From NCBI RefSeq assembly GCF_003945595.2, contig NW_024104283.1:1744630-1808629 (forward strand): a DNA stretch of 64,000 bases, in the 5' to 3' direction. Both the position numbers and the translations under genes were made by a program. The notes below the pieces were generated by a model. The model searched no databases and was not told where the DNA came from. It saw nothing but the letters and a program-made list of their open reading frames with translations. This document shows positions 24,817 through 37,100 of the stretch, piece after piece (within the stretch, counting starts at the first letter, position 1; each line of letters starts with the position of its first letter). Source of the stretch: Pipra filicauda (Eukaryota > Chordata > Aves > Passeriformes > Pipridae).

Positions 24817-24969
24817 CTGTGATTTATTTGACATGGTGGTGTTCGGTCATAGGTTGGACTCGATGATCTCAGCGGTCTTTGCCAAACTAATTGACTCCGT
24901 GTTTCCGTGACCCAGGCGGGAGCACTGGCTCAGCGCCGCCCTCGACGGGCTCCTCCGTAGGGCCGCGGG

Positions 24970-24988
24970 ACTCCATTTCCCAGCGCGC
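24970..24988 (+). promoter_or_regulatory. ZNF143/THAP11-like site upstream of AFG1L
   Basis: ACTCCATTTCCCAGCGCGC resembles the ACTACAATTCCCAGAATGC consensus, with the TTCCCAG core intact. It is 36 bp upstream of the start codon. The SNX3 promoter carries two similar motifs. Confidence 0.45.
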
Positions 24989-25020
24989 CCCGCGCGCCCC
25001 GCTGCGGTGGCCGGGCTGGG

Positions 25021-25031
25021 AAGATGGCGGC
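25021..25031 (+). promoter_or_regulatory. YY1-like motif over the AFG1L start codon
   Basis: AAGATGGCGGC matches the YY1 motif often found just downstream of transcription start in TATA-less promoters. Here its ATG is also the predicted initiator codon. Confidence 0.45.
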
Positions 25032-25111
25032 GCTCGTGTCGCCCTTGGCTACAGCGCCGTGGCTGCTGCGGGCTCCGCGGCGCTGCGCCCGCCTGCTCCC
25101 GGCGCTCAGAG
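25024..25111 (+). CDS. AFG1L: AFG1L exon 1 (presequence)
   Basis: Encodes [20 protein letters not shown] and nine further residues ending LLPALR, plus one base of codon 30. The donor is AGAG/GTCAGT. It has six Arg and no Asp or Glu, as expected of a mitochondrial targeting peptide. The ATG lies in a YY1-like motif and no nearer ATG gives a better presequence. The first exon is poorly conserved in this family, so the start is a little less certain than the rest. Confidence 0.85.
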
Positions 25112-28100
25112 GTCAGTGCGGCCGCCGCGGCCGGGCGGCCACAGGCTGCCGGGGCACTGCGCGGGGAGGGCACCGAGAAGCGGCCGCAGGAGCCGGTGCG
25201 TCCCTCTCGCCCCTCCCTGCCGTGCCGCGGGTCTCCCCCCAGCGGAGGCGGATCGGGACTAGGGGACAGGGGGCTGGTGCCGGGCGGGGTGGGCCGCCGC
25301 CGGGGTGCCGTGACCTGCCGGTGTCCTCCTGTGCCCTGTCCTGGGCCTGCCCACGACGGGACGCGCCTGCCGGTGTGGCGCCGGGAGTTGGCCCCGATCC
25401 CCTGGGGGGCACGCGGACGGGGCCCTGTGGCTTCCCGAGTGAATGGTGCCGCTTTCCCCCCGGGAAACAGGGCTGCGGTGCCGTGCCTGATTAAACGCGT
25501 TGCCTTGCGGCTGCCTCGGGTGCTCGGCGAGTGCGCCGGTGGCTGCCAGCGCCGGGCCTGGGCTGTAGGATGTCTGAGGGACTGTTTTCCTTCAAGGATC
25601 TTCCGATGCATAACAACAGCCGTGCTCTAAGCCTTGCTTTAAAATTCAGTACCGTACACAAATTTATGGAAGTTTGTGAACTTGAAGCTTAGGTTAGGAG
25701 CAGAGGTCTTTTTTCTTCGCTTAGAGCTCTTCGTCCTCTGCCAGTCTAGCAAATTCAGTTGGCGACAGGTGGGTCCCAGGGTTCATAAGTGTTCACGTAC
25801 ACATTATGTTGTGATTGTACAATGTTTATATATCCTAAGAAAAATAGACAAGCACTGCAGTTAGTAGTATGCTGGTTGCATGTGTTCTATTTGATACTGG
25901 TCTAACACTTGAAATCTCTGGAGTTTGTTTTTTATAACCAACATACTGCCATTTAGAAAAAGTTGTTAGAGCAAATCCAGTGGCTTTAGGCATGGTTTTT
26001 CAGCTTCCATGTTAAAGGGAAAGTTGTCCTTGTATATGTTGTTTGAGGACATCTGCAGGGTTGGGCAACCATCATTGAATTGCTTTATAATCTTGGTGTG
26101 TAACAAAAGTGTTACTGCAATAAAGATGTTTTTCCTCTACCCATTAAGCATATTGCTTGATCAGAGAGAAAAACCTTTTGATCTTGTGTTGTTCATGAGG
26201 AGCTGATGTTGCCTTTTGTTTGTTATGTTATCTTGTTAAGTACTTTATTAAAAAAAAAATCTGCTTGTAGTTGTTCCGGTATTTTTGAGTGTTCTGAAGT
26301 TGTGTTGAATGACCTATGAATTTCTGGATTTACCTTTCTCTTCTTTTTAAAAGACAAATTCTTTTTCATTTTCCTCATGGTTTGGAACCTTACCTGCCTT
26401 CAGTGAGGCCTCAAAGAAAGCTGTTAGAGGCCATTGTGTTGTTTGGGACACTTACCAAAAGCATTTAGGGATGAATTTCTTTAGATCTCACATTATTAAA
26501 AATATCTAATTGTGCAGTCTTTGATATGTGTTTTTCCTACACTCAAATCTGTTCCCTTTACCATTGCTACAAATTGTGTTTTTCTTTATTATACTTAACC
26601 TATTAAATGACAGTAGAAGCAAAGAAGGTATTTAGCAGCTTTTCAGTGTATGCCATTGTTTCTGATCCTAATGATTTGACTAGCCTTCTTTGTAATGCTG
26701 TACATTCTTTCCTTTCCTAGTTATATCTTATTTTATGTCTAGCAATTTTTATTTTTTTTTTTTTGATTTCTTGTTTCCAGCAGAATTTCTGCTTGGGCTC
26801 ATCCCTGTCTCTTCTAGGGAGAAGATAATGCCAGCAGAACAGACCATGGCATTGCAGGGCTTCACGGCTATTGCCTTGCTCAGTATGGTGTTTGACTCTC
26901 TCAACTTCCTTACAGAACTCCTGGTTTGGTCTCCTGTTTGCTGACTTTTAAACACTTTCTAAAGTATCATCTAAAGGATTATCTATTCAAAGAAATGCCC
27001 TTTGGAAGTTTTACCCCAGTTTGATAAAAAAAGGTCAAAACTTCCCTTAAAATAGCTCATCCAAATCTTACCAAGTGTCCAGCTGGGCTTCTTAGTGAGT
27101 GTACTTTTTAATAATAAAAATAAATGGTAAAACATGCTACTGGAGTAAAGGTAGAAATTCAGTTGATGAAAAATGAAGGGGTAACATACTCTAGTGGTTG
27201 TATAGGTAAGTAATTATATATGTCTTTGTGTAAACTGTTACAGATGTGTGCTGTTTATAAGAAAATGCTTTTCAAAACGTCTCTATTAATAGGCTACTTT
27301 TATTTTTTACAGCATACACAGCTCAGGCAGAGAAGAAGACAGGCCCTGGTACTTCTACAGATGCTCACGCCAGAGCCTTGTTGGTTTGCAATGGACCCTT
27401 AGAACATTATGACTTTCTGATTAAGCAAGAAGAGCTGAAGAACGATGAGCAACAAAGAAGAGTTGTGCAGCACCTGCAGAAGTTGCATGAGAGCCTTAAA
27501 GGCTACAGCATTGATTCAAAAAATCTTTTCTCAAAGGTGAGGCTTATAGTGATAAAAATGTTTTTTTGCATTTATATTTGCTCATAAGAATGTGCTTAAA
27601 ATACATAAGTTTCTGTCATTAGCATGAATCTTGTTTTTCCAGATGGGTCTTTACAGATACATCATTCTTCATATTTCAGTCTCTGTTCTTGCTTTTTTTG
27701 GTTTATAAAATCCAGTGGCACTCTAGAAGTAACCAAATTAAATATTATTGAAATAATTCTGCAAGAAAATCTGGTTTTAGTTGTGTCCACTGTCTACCTT
27801 TCCAAAATATTATTTGGCTATAGGAGAGAGGGGCCTAATCCAGGTTTTAGTTTTCAGTCACGGATATTATACTTGTGTGTTTGAATTACATTAACTGAAC
27901 ATTGATGTTTTGTGTTCTAACAGATCTTTCATGAATGATTTCCACATCATACTGTAGATCAGATATGACTTTAAAAGAATTTTTTCCCATGTTGTTGTCT
28001 CTGGGTGAGGTGACAAAGAAGGCAGAGGTGTGATCTGTGCCCTGACTGAGTTTTGGAGGGGCATCACAGCTTCTTTTCAAAGGATTAACAAAAGTTCAGA

Positions 28101-31100
28101 CATATCCCTGTTGCACAGAGACTTGTCAATCATAGTCCCTTAGCATTAGTAGCTGTTAGCCTGCTGTTGCATCTCTGTAACTTTTCTCTGAAGCTCTTGA
28201 CACAATGTTTTCCAGAGTCTCTTTGATGGTATTTCATGTCTTGTTCTCATGCTATTCTCAGGTTGTTGCTGTTGTGGCCTTGCACCTGCAAATATTGATA
28301 GCATTGTTATGGTAGGCTCTTATGGGAAGCAATTAGAACTGGTGTGAGAATTCCCCCCTCAGCTTTCCTTGACCCTTGTTTTTGTAGATTTGAGTTTATA
28401 TTCGAGAAAACCAAAGTACATAAGACATTTAATTACTTGGTAAATATTAGGCCATCATAGATGTACACAGAAACTAAACAACCAGTGAATATACTTCATT
28501 TGCACCTGATTAACATACTGGAGTCAACACAAATAGTCATAAGCTATGGTGGGGAGAAACAAGAACAGAGTGTTTGACTGAGTCTAATGATAAAAGTATA
28601 GTGCTGGGAAAAAAGTATGGCAAAATACACACTGCCTTCATCATCTGCACTGGAGAGACACCCTGCCTCTAGAAGGAGGGAAACTGTCATTGCTCTTCCC
28701 AGCCAGCCTCACAGTGTTTTTCTTGTGCTCTCTCTATTTCTGTTTTGGTTTTATTAGTCGTCAGAAGTAACTGTCACATTTACAGTCAATGTTTGCCATC
28801 ATCTGCAGTCCTTGCTAACAAAGCTCCATGTCAGCCTTTCTCAGCATTCGTTACACAACATAAATCTAAATATGTAACTCTATTGAACTTCTTGCCTAAC
28901 AATATACTTCCCATTACGACCCCAAATTCTCCTGTTACCTGACACAAATACTGTATTTTTTTAGCATGGCAAGCCCAGATGGTGTAGCATGGGATCAGGG
29001 GAGCCAAAGCCTACAAGTCTCAAGTCCCTTAAAATGGCACACTTTCCTCTGGCCTTTACGTACTGAATGACAAGTTACCACTCTAAGGTTCTTGCAATGA
29101 ATATTAGCTTCAAGGTGTGAAAAAAAGTAGAGAACAGAACACATACCTGTGAATGGGCCTGTTTAGTACATGTATTAGTATAGCAGGGTGCAGAGCATTG
29201 GGATGTGCTTGCCTGTGGTCTTCCTCTAACATTGCTTGAATGCCTGCATATGTAGCTGCAGATAATATATTTGCTAATCATATGCTTGACTGGAAATGCT
29301 TTAAATGTCTTCCTGCCTCCCGATGGAAGGAAGGAACTCTTTTTTTATTGAGAAGAAACCTGAATGGGAAGTAATTCCATGGAGCAACAGTCAGACACTC
29401 TGGAAGAAAAAACATGCAAGTACAGGAAGCGAAGTCCTAAGGCAAGACTGTTCCTAAAGGGCAATGAGTGTGTCTTTGGAAGCTCTGTTGTAGAAGCATC
29501 ATCCTTATGGGTCCCTTCCAACTTGAGATATTCTGTGATCCAACTTATGCAGAGGGCTTGGCCACATGATCCTCTGAAATCACTACCAAGCCAAATCATT
29601 CAATGATTCTAACTCTGATGTGGGCATTGGAGCCAAACTTGTGGGTTTGGAGTATATTTTTGCCTGCTCTGGCGGATGAGTCATTTCATCACATTGCTTA
29701 CCTTTACCTTTTTACTTTTGGGATTTCTTTAATTAATATTATTAAAAACATAAAAACAGTGTATAAATTATAGATGTAGGTTGAAAACTGTATGTTTATG
29801 GTATTTTAAAACACTTATTAATGTTGTATGTGGGCGTGTGCCTGCAAATTCATGTTGTCTTAATGCATTTGTGGGCTAACTCTTGAGTCTAAATCAGTCT
29901 CCTGATGCGATTTCAGCAAATACCAAATGAAAAATAGAAAATTCCTCTTTGAAAAATGGTTATTTCTTATCTTTGGTATCCAGAGCAATATGGCAGCATG
30001 CCTGAATGCAAACCTTTTCTGTTTAAGTGTAAGGAGATCAAGCTGGAATCAGCTTGCCAAACTATTTCTATAAGTGGAATCTAGCTGTCCAGAGTTTTAT
30101 AACTTGAGAATTGTTGATGTGAAAATTTCTTGGATTTGGGGTTTGTTTTTCTTTTTCATCTATCTGGACTTCTTTTTAATCTTTGATGTTAGGCTCATAA
30201 TCTTTTAATTTACCTATCTTGAAATTGTCTTACTGCGTCTGGACTATGGAAGAAGTCACTTGAAAGGGAGCCAGTTATCAGGCTTGCTCCTGTAATATTT
30301 TTGGACATACTGCCAGACTTTTATTCATTTTCATATTCTAGAAAAAATGTTATGATGAAGGCATTGGTCTTGCTGTCAAACCTGAGGATCAGTAGGCTAA
30401 AGCATTTTGATCTTTACTGGAAAACTGTTTTGGACATTTGGATATTAGGTTCTGAAAGGGCTGCCTTTGAGAATAGTTTTGAGAGCTGAATCACTGTTAG
30501 ATTAGGTGTTTTATACTGGCTTTGTAGATCAACCATTGTATGGGTAATTTACTGATTCTTTCATTGGGAAGCATGAATAAGGAAGAAAGTCTGTATTGCA
30601 GAGAACAAATACTAATCTTATTTTATTTAAGGAAATGTAATGCTACTTTTTCCCCTACATAACAGAGCTAATTGCAATAAAACCAGACTGACTGACGCTT
30701 CCTTAAAAGGGAAAAGTCAAATGCCATTTTTTAAGATGAGAATGTGTTTTTCACAAGTTCATTTAAAGCACTTCACTTCTTTATTTAACATTGCTTCAAT
30801 TCCATGCTTTAATTTTAAACCAGCTTTTAAAAATTGTTGTATGGCTCATTGGTGGAACTAATACCACAGTCAATGAGAGGCAGCTGTAGAACTACTTGCT
30901 ATTGGGGTGAGTGTTGTTGTAGTTCGAGGTTTTTCTTCTAGAGCTTGATATTTCTATGGAAATCTCAAGATGATAATCAAGGTTGAGCACTGTAGTGCCA
31001 TGCCATACATCAAAACTCCAGAGAAGGAGGAGAGCAGTGAATTTTGCGTAAATCTGTTAAAAACCTAGCTTGTGTAATTAAATCAAATCATGATTCAGGC

Positions 31101-34100
31101 TGAAGAAGTCACAACAGCTTTGTTTCTGTTCTGTTGTCTTTGAGGATGCTATTTGCCAGTTCAAACAGAGCTCCTTTTGAGATAAAATGAAGCCAAATAG
31201 AGTATGGATTAAATTCTAGTGCAGGCAAGGTTTTGCTTCAGCGAAGTTGTAATCAACATCCTTAATGAAGGTCTTCCCCAGAATAAGTCACAACTTTGAC
31301 TAGGTAGTTGGTAAAATCATGTGCTTGTCATATGTCTGCATCTGTTCAGGAGTTTCCTAAGTATGCAAAATACCTGTTTTTCTATTACGGACTTCCAGAG
31401 TAGGGATGCTGTTGCAGACTTGGTTCGGGTTTAGAGAGTAGAACTAAGGCTTTTCGTGGCAAGAAGAGGTGCTGGTGAGTACTGCTGTCTGGAATTGGCC
31501 TGGGTTGAATAGGATTTGTGTAGATTTATGAGTGGAATTAGTTCACGTAACTAGTAGAAGGCATCTCCATGGAGTACTAATGATACAGGGCACAGGTAAA
31601 TCCCGTATTTGTGAATAGCTTGTTGTCACTCTCCTCCCATGAGGGCCTGGTACTTTCTAACTTTGAATATGCTGGGAAGTAAAAGATAAACCTTATGTTT
31701 TTGTGATAGAACAGTTGTTTCATTTTTCTTTTTGTACTTAATGGGCTTTAATAGATATAAATGAAACAAATGATTGTATTTTAAATTATTTAAAGATTTA
31801 TTTAAAAAAATCAAATACTTTATCAGTTATACTTAGTATCTCGTAGATTGACTTTTTACTTTTTCAGGAGGTTTTTGGCAACTTGACTAGCCTACCTTTA
31901 GTATGAAATCTCCTGTGTTGAGAAGAGATTTATCTACTGGCAGCTTTTAAGAAATAAAAAACTAGTGGTGCTTGGCATTTCAAGTGTACACATTTTTCCT
32001 GGGTCTGTCATTGAAGAGAATGTGGTTGAGAGGCTGCATTGAAGAAACGGGGGTGGTGGAAGAGAAGCATCTCTCAGCCTCTTCTGTAGTCTGATCTTCC
32101 TTATTTTATTGCCTGATTTCTTCTGTGATAGAATTGCAGAAGCCTCTTCCAAAATAGCTGTTATTCCAGAAATAGAAACTTCACACCCATTACAAGAATG
32201 GTCTGCTTTGGTTGTAATTTTGTTCTTCTTTTGTCACTTTTTGTCTAAATAGTTTTATTCAGTAAAATATGGTAAAGGGAGGATTAGGGAGCAAATATTT
32301 GCATCAGATACAATAGAGAAGCATTTCAGTGTTTATAGAAGGGATTTATATTGCCTCACAGGCCAAAGCTTTCTGAAATGAGTAGTTTGGGACATACACC
32401 ATGACATCAACCATTTTTCTTCATGGTAATAAAACTCTATTTTTTTTGTGATGTAGCTTTTTGGAGCATCATCTTAGAAGGAATCTTAGGGAAAAAACAA
32501 TTAGTCTTGCTACCGACTAAGTAGGCTGTTTTTCAAAATTATTGCTCAAATTTGAACAAGGACTTTGATCTTCAACTTGGTGAAGGCGTGGCCTTGTAGT
32601 TGAGATATTTTGAAATCCTCTGAATTGAAATTCAAGGCTGTAAGAGTTTGCACGGACATTTCAGATCTCTAGCTTTTCAAAATAATACCAATTGGGGCTT
32701 CTTAAGAGTTGTTGAGTTGCTGTACTAATGAATTGAAATAAGCTCAATTATAAGTGAGGTCGTGTTTTGAAAAGAGGTATAAACAATAGTAAACACCATT
32801 CAAGACCTTGAAAATGTCTTCAACTACAAGAGCAGCCGAAAAGGAGCCTGAAAGAGTGGGAGAAAGAGGCAGTTTTGTTAGCATTTAAGAGAGACTTGTC
32901 TCTTGGATTTTGCATATTTTAATTAACCACCTTAGTAGCCTAACCATCTTAAAAGTTTTCAAATCAGAGTGTAAATATTCCCAGGAAATGAGTTGCTTGC
33001 TTCTGGTGTTTGAGCGTGGGAGAAGGTGGGAAGATGTTGCATGTTATTGAAGATATTTAAGAAAGAATAAGAAGTTGTCAGAATGAAGGAGATGTTCTGA
33101 CCAGTTCAATTCCTTAGATGAGGTAGGATATTGTTTGATTGAAAGTGAAGTTTAAACAAAGAAAAAATCTGATCTGATAGGGTCAAAGCAAGGCTTGCAG
33201 TTTTGAAACAGAAATGTGGAAAATGGGGCTTTGAGCAATCTGGTGTAATGGAAGGTATCCCTGCCCATGGCAGGGGGGCTGGAACTAAGTGATCTTTAAG
33301 GTCCCTTCCAACTCAAACCATTCTGTGATTCTATGAAAACATTTTGATAACACAGAAGAGAATTCTGTAAATCTAGGGATGCTAATGTTTATATCATCTT
33401 GTGGAAGTGTAAATATTTTTAAGATATGAATGATTTTCAAATTAAAATCTGTAAGTCAGTTATCTATAAAAGGAAAAAAGGCTTCTGCTGTAGCATGTCT
33501 TGATGATAATGAAACTCTGTGAAGCACTGAATTTATGCTTTCTTAAGTTATTGCAAAGAATGTTGTGGGAATTAAGAAACTTGGAGGACTCAAGCATTTG
33601 ACATATTTGAGGTGATGCCCCTGTTTGAAAGAGTGTGGGGAACCTTTAAAACTTATGTATAAGCATTTCAAAATTCTCCCCTTCATACTCAAATTTTGTG
33701 CATCACTTATTATCTCTGGGTTAGTACATTCTAAATATTAACTTCAGCATCCTTAAATCTTACCATTGTTGCAAAAGAAAATGTACTGTCAACAAATTGA
33801 ACAGTATTATACCGAGACCCCAAATATTCGTCAGGATAATATGGGAATGAGAAGTGAGGAGAAACTCATTCATTTAGTTTGTCTTCCTACATTTCCTACT
33901 TCTCCCTCTTCCCTCCCTGAAATAAATTTTCACTATTAAAAATCTACTAAGCAAGTTTACTTTTTAAAAATAAAATATATTTCAAGAAAAAAAAAACCAA
34001 AACAATAAAACAACCCAAGAATATAAAAATACATTCTTAGCATTATACAGTACCTGACAGGATTAAGGAAGTGATTATACTGAAGCGATCAGTAGTGTCA

Positions 34101-37100
34101 CTTTTGGCAGAATTATATGTAAAATATTTCCTACAAACTTCTTGGATTCCTCAAAGAGGATGAGAGGTTTTCTGACATTTGATTTGCTTTTAGAGATGAC
34201 CAGCTTCAGCAGATGTGTTTGGATCTGCTGCAGTACCCATCCTTTTCAGGAATTAGATATCACTCAAAAATTTTTGTCTTTACAGGGAAGCTAATTTCAT
34301 TTTTTGAATCAACCAGAAATTGATTTAGACTTTTATGGAGCCCAAGCCATTATATTTATTTCCGTTAGTCAAAACCCCTTTTTTCTGGAATGCGTTTTCC
34401 AGAAATAAATATGCCTAAAAAGACAAATATTAAAATGGTTAAATGTAATTAATAAAAAATTCGCAGTGAAATACTTGTTCTGGTCGTATAACCTTTACAA
34501 AGACAAGTAAAGCTGTACTCTAAACAGATTTATTTTTCTAGCTTGGTGTCATTCCTTGTGAAAGTGCAAATCAGATTGATACAGCCTTTCTTTGAAATAA
34601 ATTGAATGTGATAATCTTTTGTCTTGTTAAAATGACTGTTGTTAATATCAAATTAAAACCAAAGAAATTGTTAGGAATGTCTTTCTTTTGGATTTTTTTC
34701 CATTCCTCCTTTCTTTACTGTGTAACTTTGAGCATCAGTAGTTTTACTGAGTGCAAGCTCTTAAAAAGTACACAATGAAAAATATTCACCAGTTAAATTG
34801 TCTTGCAGTGCTTTGAAAGCACTAGCAAATAGTTGCAGCCTTATCTATTAATGGAATGGTTTCAGAACATCTGAAACCCTGTCCAACCACAGATTGATGA
34901 TACAAATTTTTGATTACCCTATTAATATAGCTTAAATGAAATCCAAAAGAGGATCTTATGTAAGAGCCATGCTTGGATATTTTCTGAATGAACTGGTACT
35001 CCAGACCTGAGATGTTAGCCTTCTACCTTTTGGTCATGAATTTTCTTTCCTATTCAATTAGTGTCTTGCTGCTGACTCCTCTATTTCTTTAACATGGCAC
35101 TGTATTTTGAAGAAGTGCTTTAGATTCAAGTTGTTTAGCAATTACCCAGCTCCAAATGAGACCCCTGGGTTGCAATTTTAATATTCTTCTGTGTTGCCTC
35201 ACCCCATAGAGCTCTGAAAGTGGAGCCCTTTAAAATAATCAAATACTCTTCAGCAGTGTTTTTGCAGATATCAATTCATTTTCATGGATTTGATAGAATT
35301 TTTTTTAAGATCTCTATTTTTTTAGAAACTGTTTCTTTTCAGAATTATACTTGGAAGGGGCTATGCATATGGGGGGGGAGAGGGAGAGGACTATTTCAGA
35401 TGGAAAGTCTTGGTGTTATTTGAAGTTTTTCCATATGTATTTGAGTAAAATAGAATAAACCATCAGGTGTCCTAATATATGTCCTGAATAATATTAAGAA
35501 ATTTAAAATTTTTAAACAGTGTTCGTTCCAGATAAAAGTAACTCACTTGAAAAAATGGTTAATAAAAGGCATACTTTTGAAAATATTTTTTTAGATTTTT
35601 ATATATTTATGCATATACACACACAGGCATGTGTATATAGGTACATATTTTTACTGTGACTCCATTTATTTTAATAATATTTAAACCAGAGATGATTCTG
35701 CATTTAAGATTCAAAGCTGAGAGAAAGAGGTCTTACAATGCTCACTGGCTTTGCAATACTGATTTTCTGAATCATCTATGAGTTTATATCTTTAGCAGAA
35801 CTGCTCTAATAGGTATATAGTGCATATATCTATGAATACTACTAATACTGCTTAATTTGATATCCTTTTTTCTAGAACTGTTCAGATGGCTTAATGAGGG
35901 AAAGGATTTGTTTTGATGATGATAGATTGGGAAATATTAAATCATTATATATATATGTATATATAAAAGGCATGTGTGCTAGGACTGGGAACGGGGATAT
36001 TTTCAAAATGATGTGGAAAAAAGGCCCAACCAAACCCTGCATGTGTGTTTTGCCTCTTTTATAGAATTCACACAAATACAACATTGATTGCCTATCAATT
36101 CTGAGCTAATGATTTATTCAAGATTGCACTTTGCTAGCTAGTGCTACTTTTGTGGTTAAGTGTAGCTACTTTCTTACTCTACCACAGCAATATGTTTGCT
36201 TTTATTTTACCCCATATCCATATTTATTCTTTTTCTCTTGACTTGCAGCTCCTTGCCAAAAACAAACCCCCAAAAGGTGTTTATGTCTATGGAGATGTTG
36301 GTAAGTTTCATTTACATCCAATGGAGCTTTCTCTAATGCATGTCTCTTCAAATTCTGAACTGTCTAAAAGCTTTATGTAGCTTTATTGCTTTAATGAATT
36401 TTACAGGATTAGTTTTCTTCCACATTATGATGTTATTTAATACAATTACAGTCTGAATCCTGGAATCTGTTTGATTGGGCCACATTACTATGTGTAGTTT
36501 TCAGCATTACCCGTTCCCTAATATTTAAGAATGCAGTTTAAGAATTTGGGAAGTAATTGTGGAGGCCACCAGAGAGAATTCGTATATTCTAATTGCAGCA
36601 GCGCAGCATGAAATCATACTTGCTTTCCGGAGGAAATACTAAGGATGTTTTCTGGATGTATGTGGAGTAATTTGTGCAACCTTTGGGCCATCTCTGTATG
36701 AATCAAAATTTTAAAACAGAAAAATAAACATGCAGTTGTTCCAAGTTTTTGAACAGAAAACATAACTGTTCTTCACAGCAGTCTGGTCTTGTACTTACTC
36801 TGTGGAAGACTATTGTTGAATTAATTCAAAGCTATCAAACAATCATTGTTGTAATCAGTACATACTGTACTTTAACTACTGGTTGAGTGCTTTTTATTGT
36901 TTTTATTTGAAGGCACAGGAAAGACAATGGTGATGGACATGTTCTATTCTCACTTAGAAGTAGAAAGAAAAAAGAGAGTCCATTTTCATGGTTTCATGTT
37001 GGATGTACACCAGAGTAAGTGCAGACATGGGTATTGACAAGAATTTTATGAAATATGATATCTATAAAAAGGTCTGTCTCATTCTTATGTTCATAGTAAT

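Larger units (their letters stand above)
23898..24909 (+). mobile_element. CR1 LINE, sense, interrupted by an LTR-like insert
   Basis: CR1 sequence is seen at 23898-24440 and resumes at 24817-24909. The first part translates to the CR1 ORF2 C-terminal region ([35 protein letters not shown]). It is then broken by stops and ends in the DIRKNFF and SPSLEVF region. The second part is the 3' untranslated end (GGTTGGACTCGATGATCTC) with degenerate terminal repeats. The copy is 5'-truncated and inactive. Its 3' end lies about 115 bp upstream of the AFG1L start codon and abuts the CpG island. Confidence 0.85.
24905..25575 (+). promoter_or_regulatory. AFG1L CpG-island promoter region
   Basis: Very CpG-dense DNA beginning just after the CR1 3' end and running through exon 1 into intron 1. 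It has no TATA box. A ZNF143/THAP11-like motif (24970-24988) and a YY1-like AAGATGGCGGC overlapping the start codon (25021-25031) are visible, both common in TATA-less housekeeping and mitochondrial gene promoters. The transcription start is probably between about 24940 and 25010. Confidence 0.75.
27537..36248 (+). other. AFG1L intron 2 (8.7 kb)
   Basis: AT-rich intron holding a short CR1 3' end at 33245-33335, a possible one near 29501 and a TA microsatellite near 35945. No other recognisable feature. Confidence 0.85.

Noticed and set aside
24847..25630. Several long overlapping open frames on both strands over AFG1L exon 1
   Set aside because: Low stop-codon density in a CpG island. Only the frame starting at 25024 joins exon 2 in phase and gives a plausible presequence.
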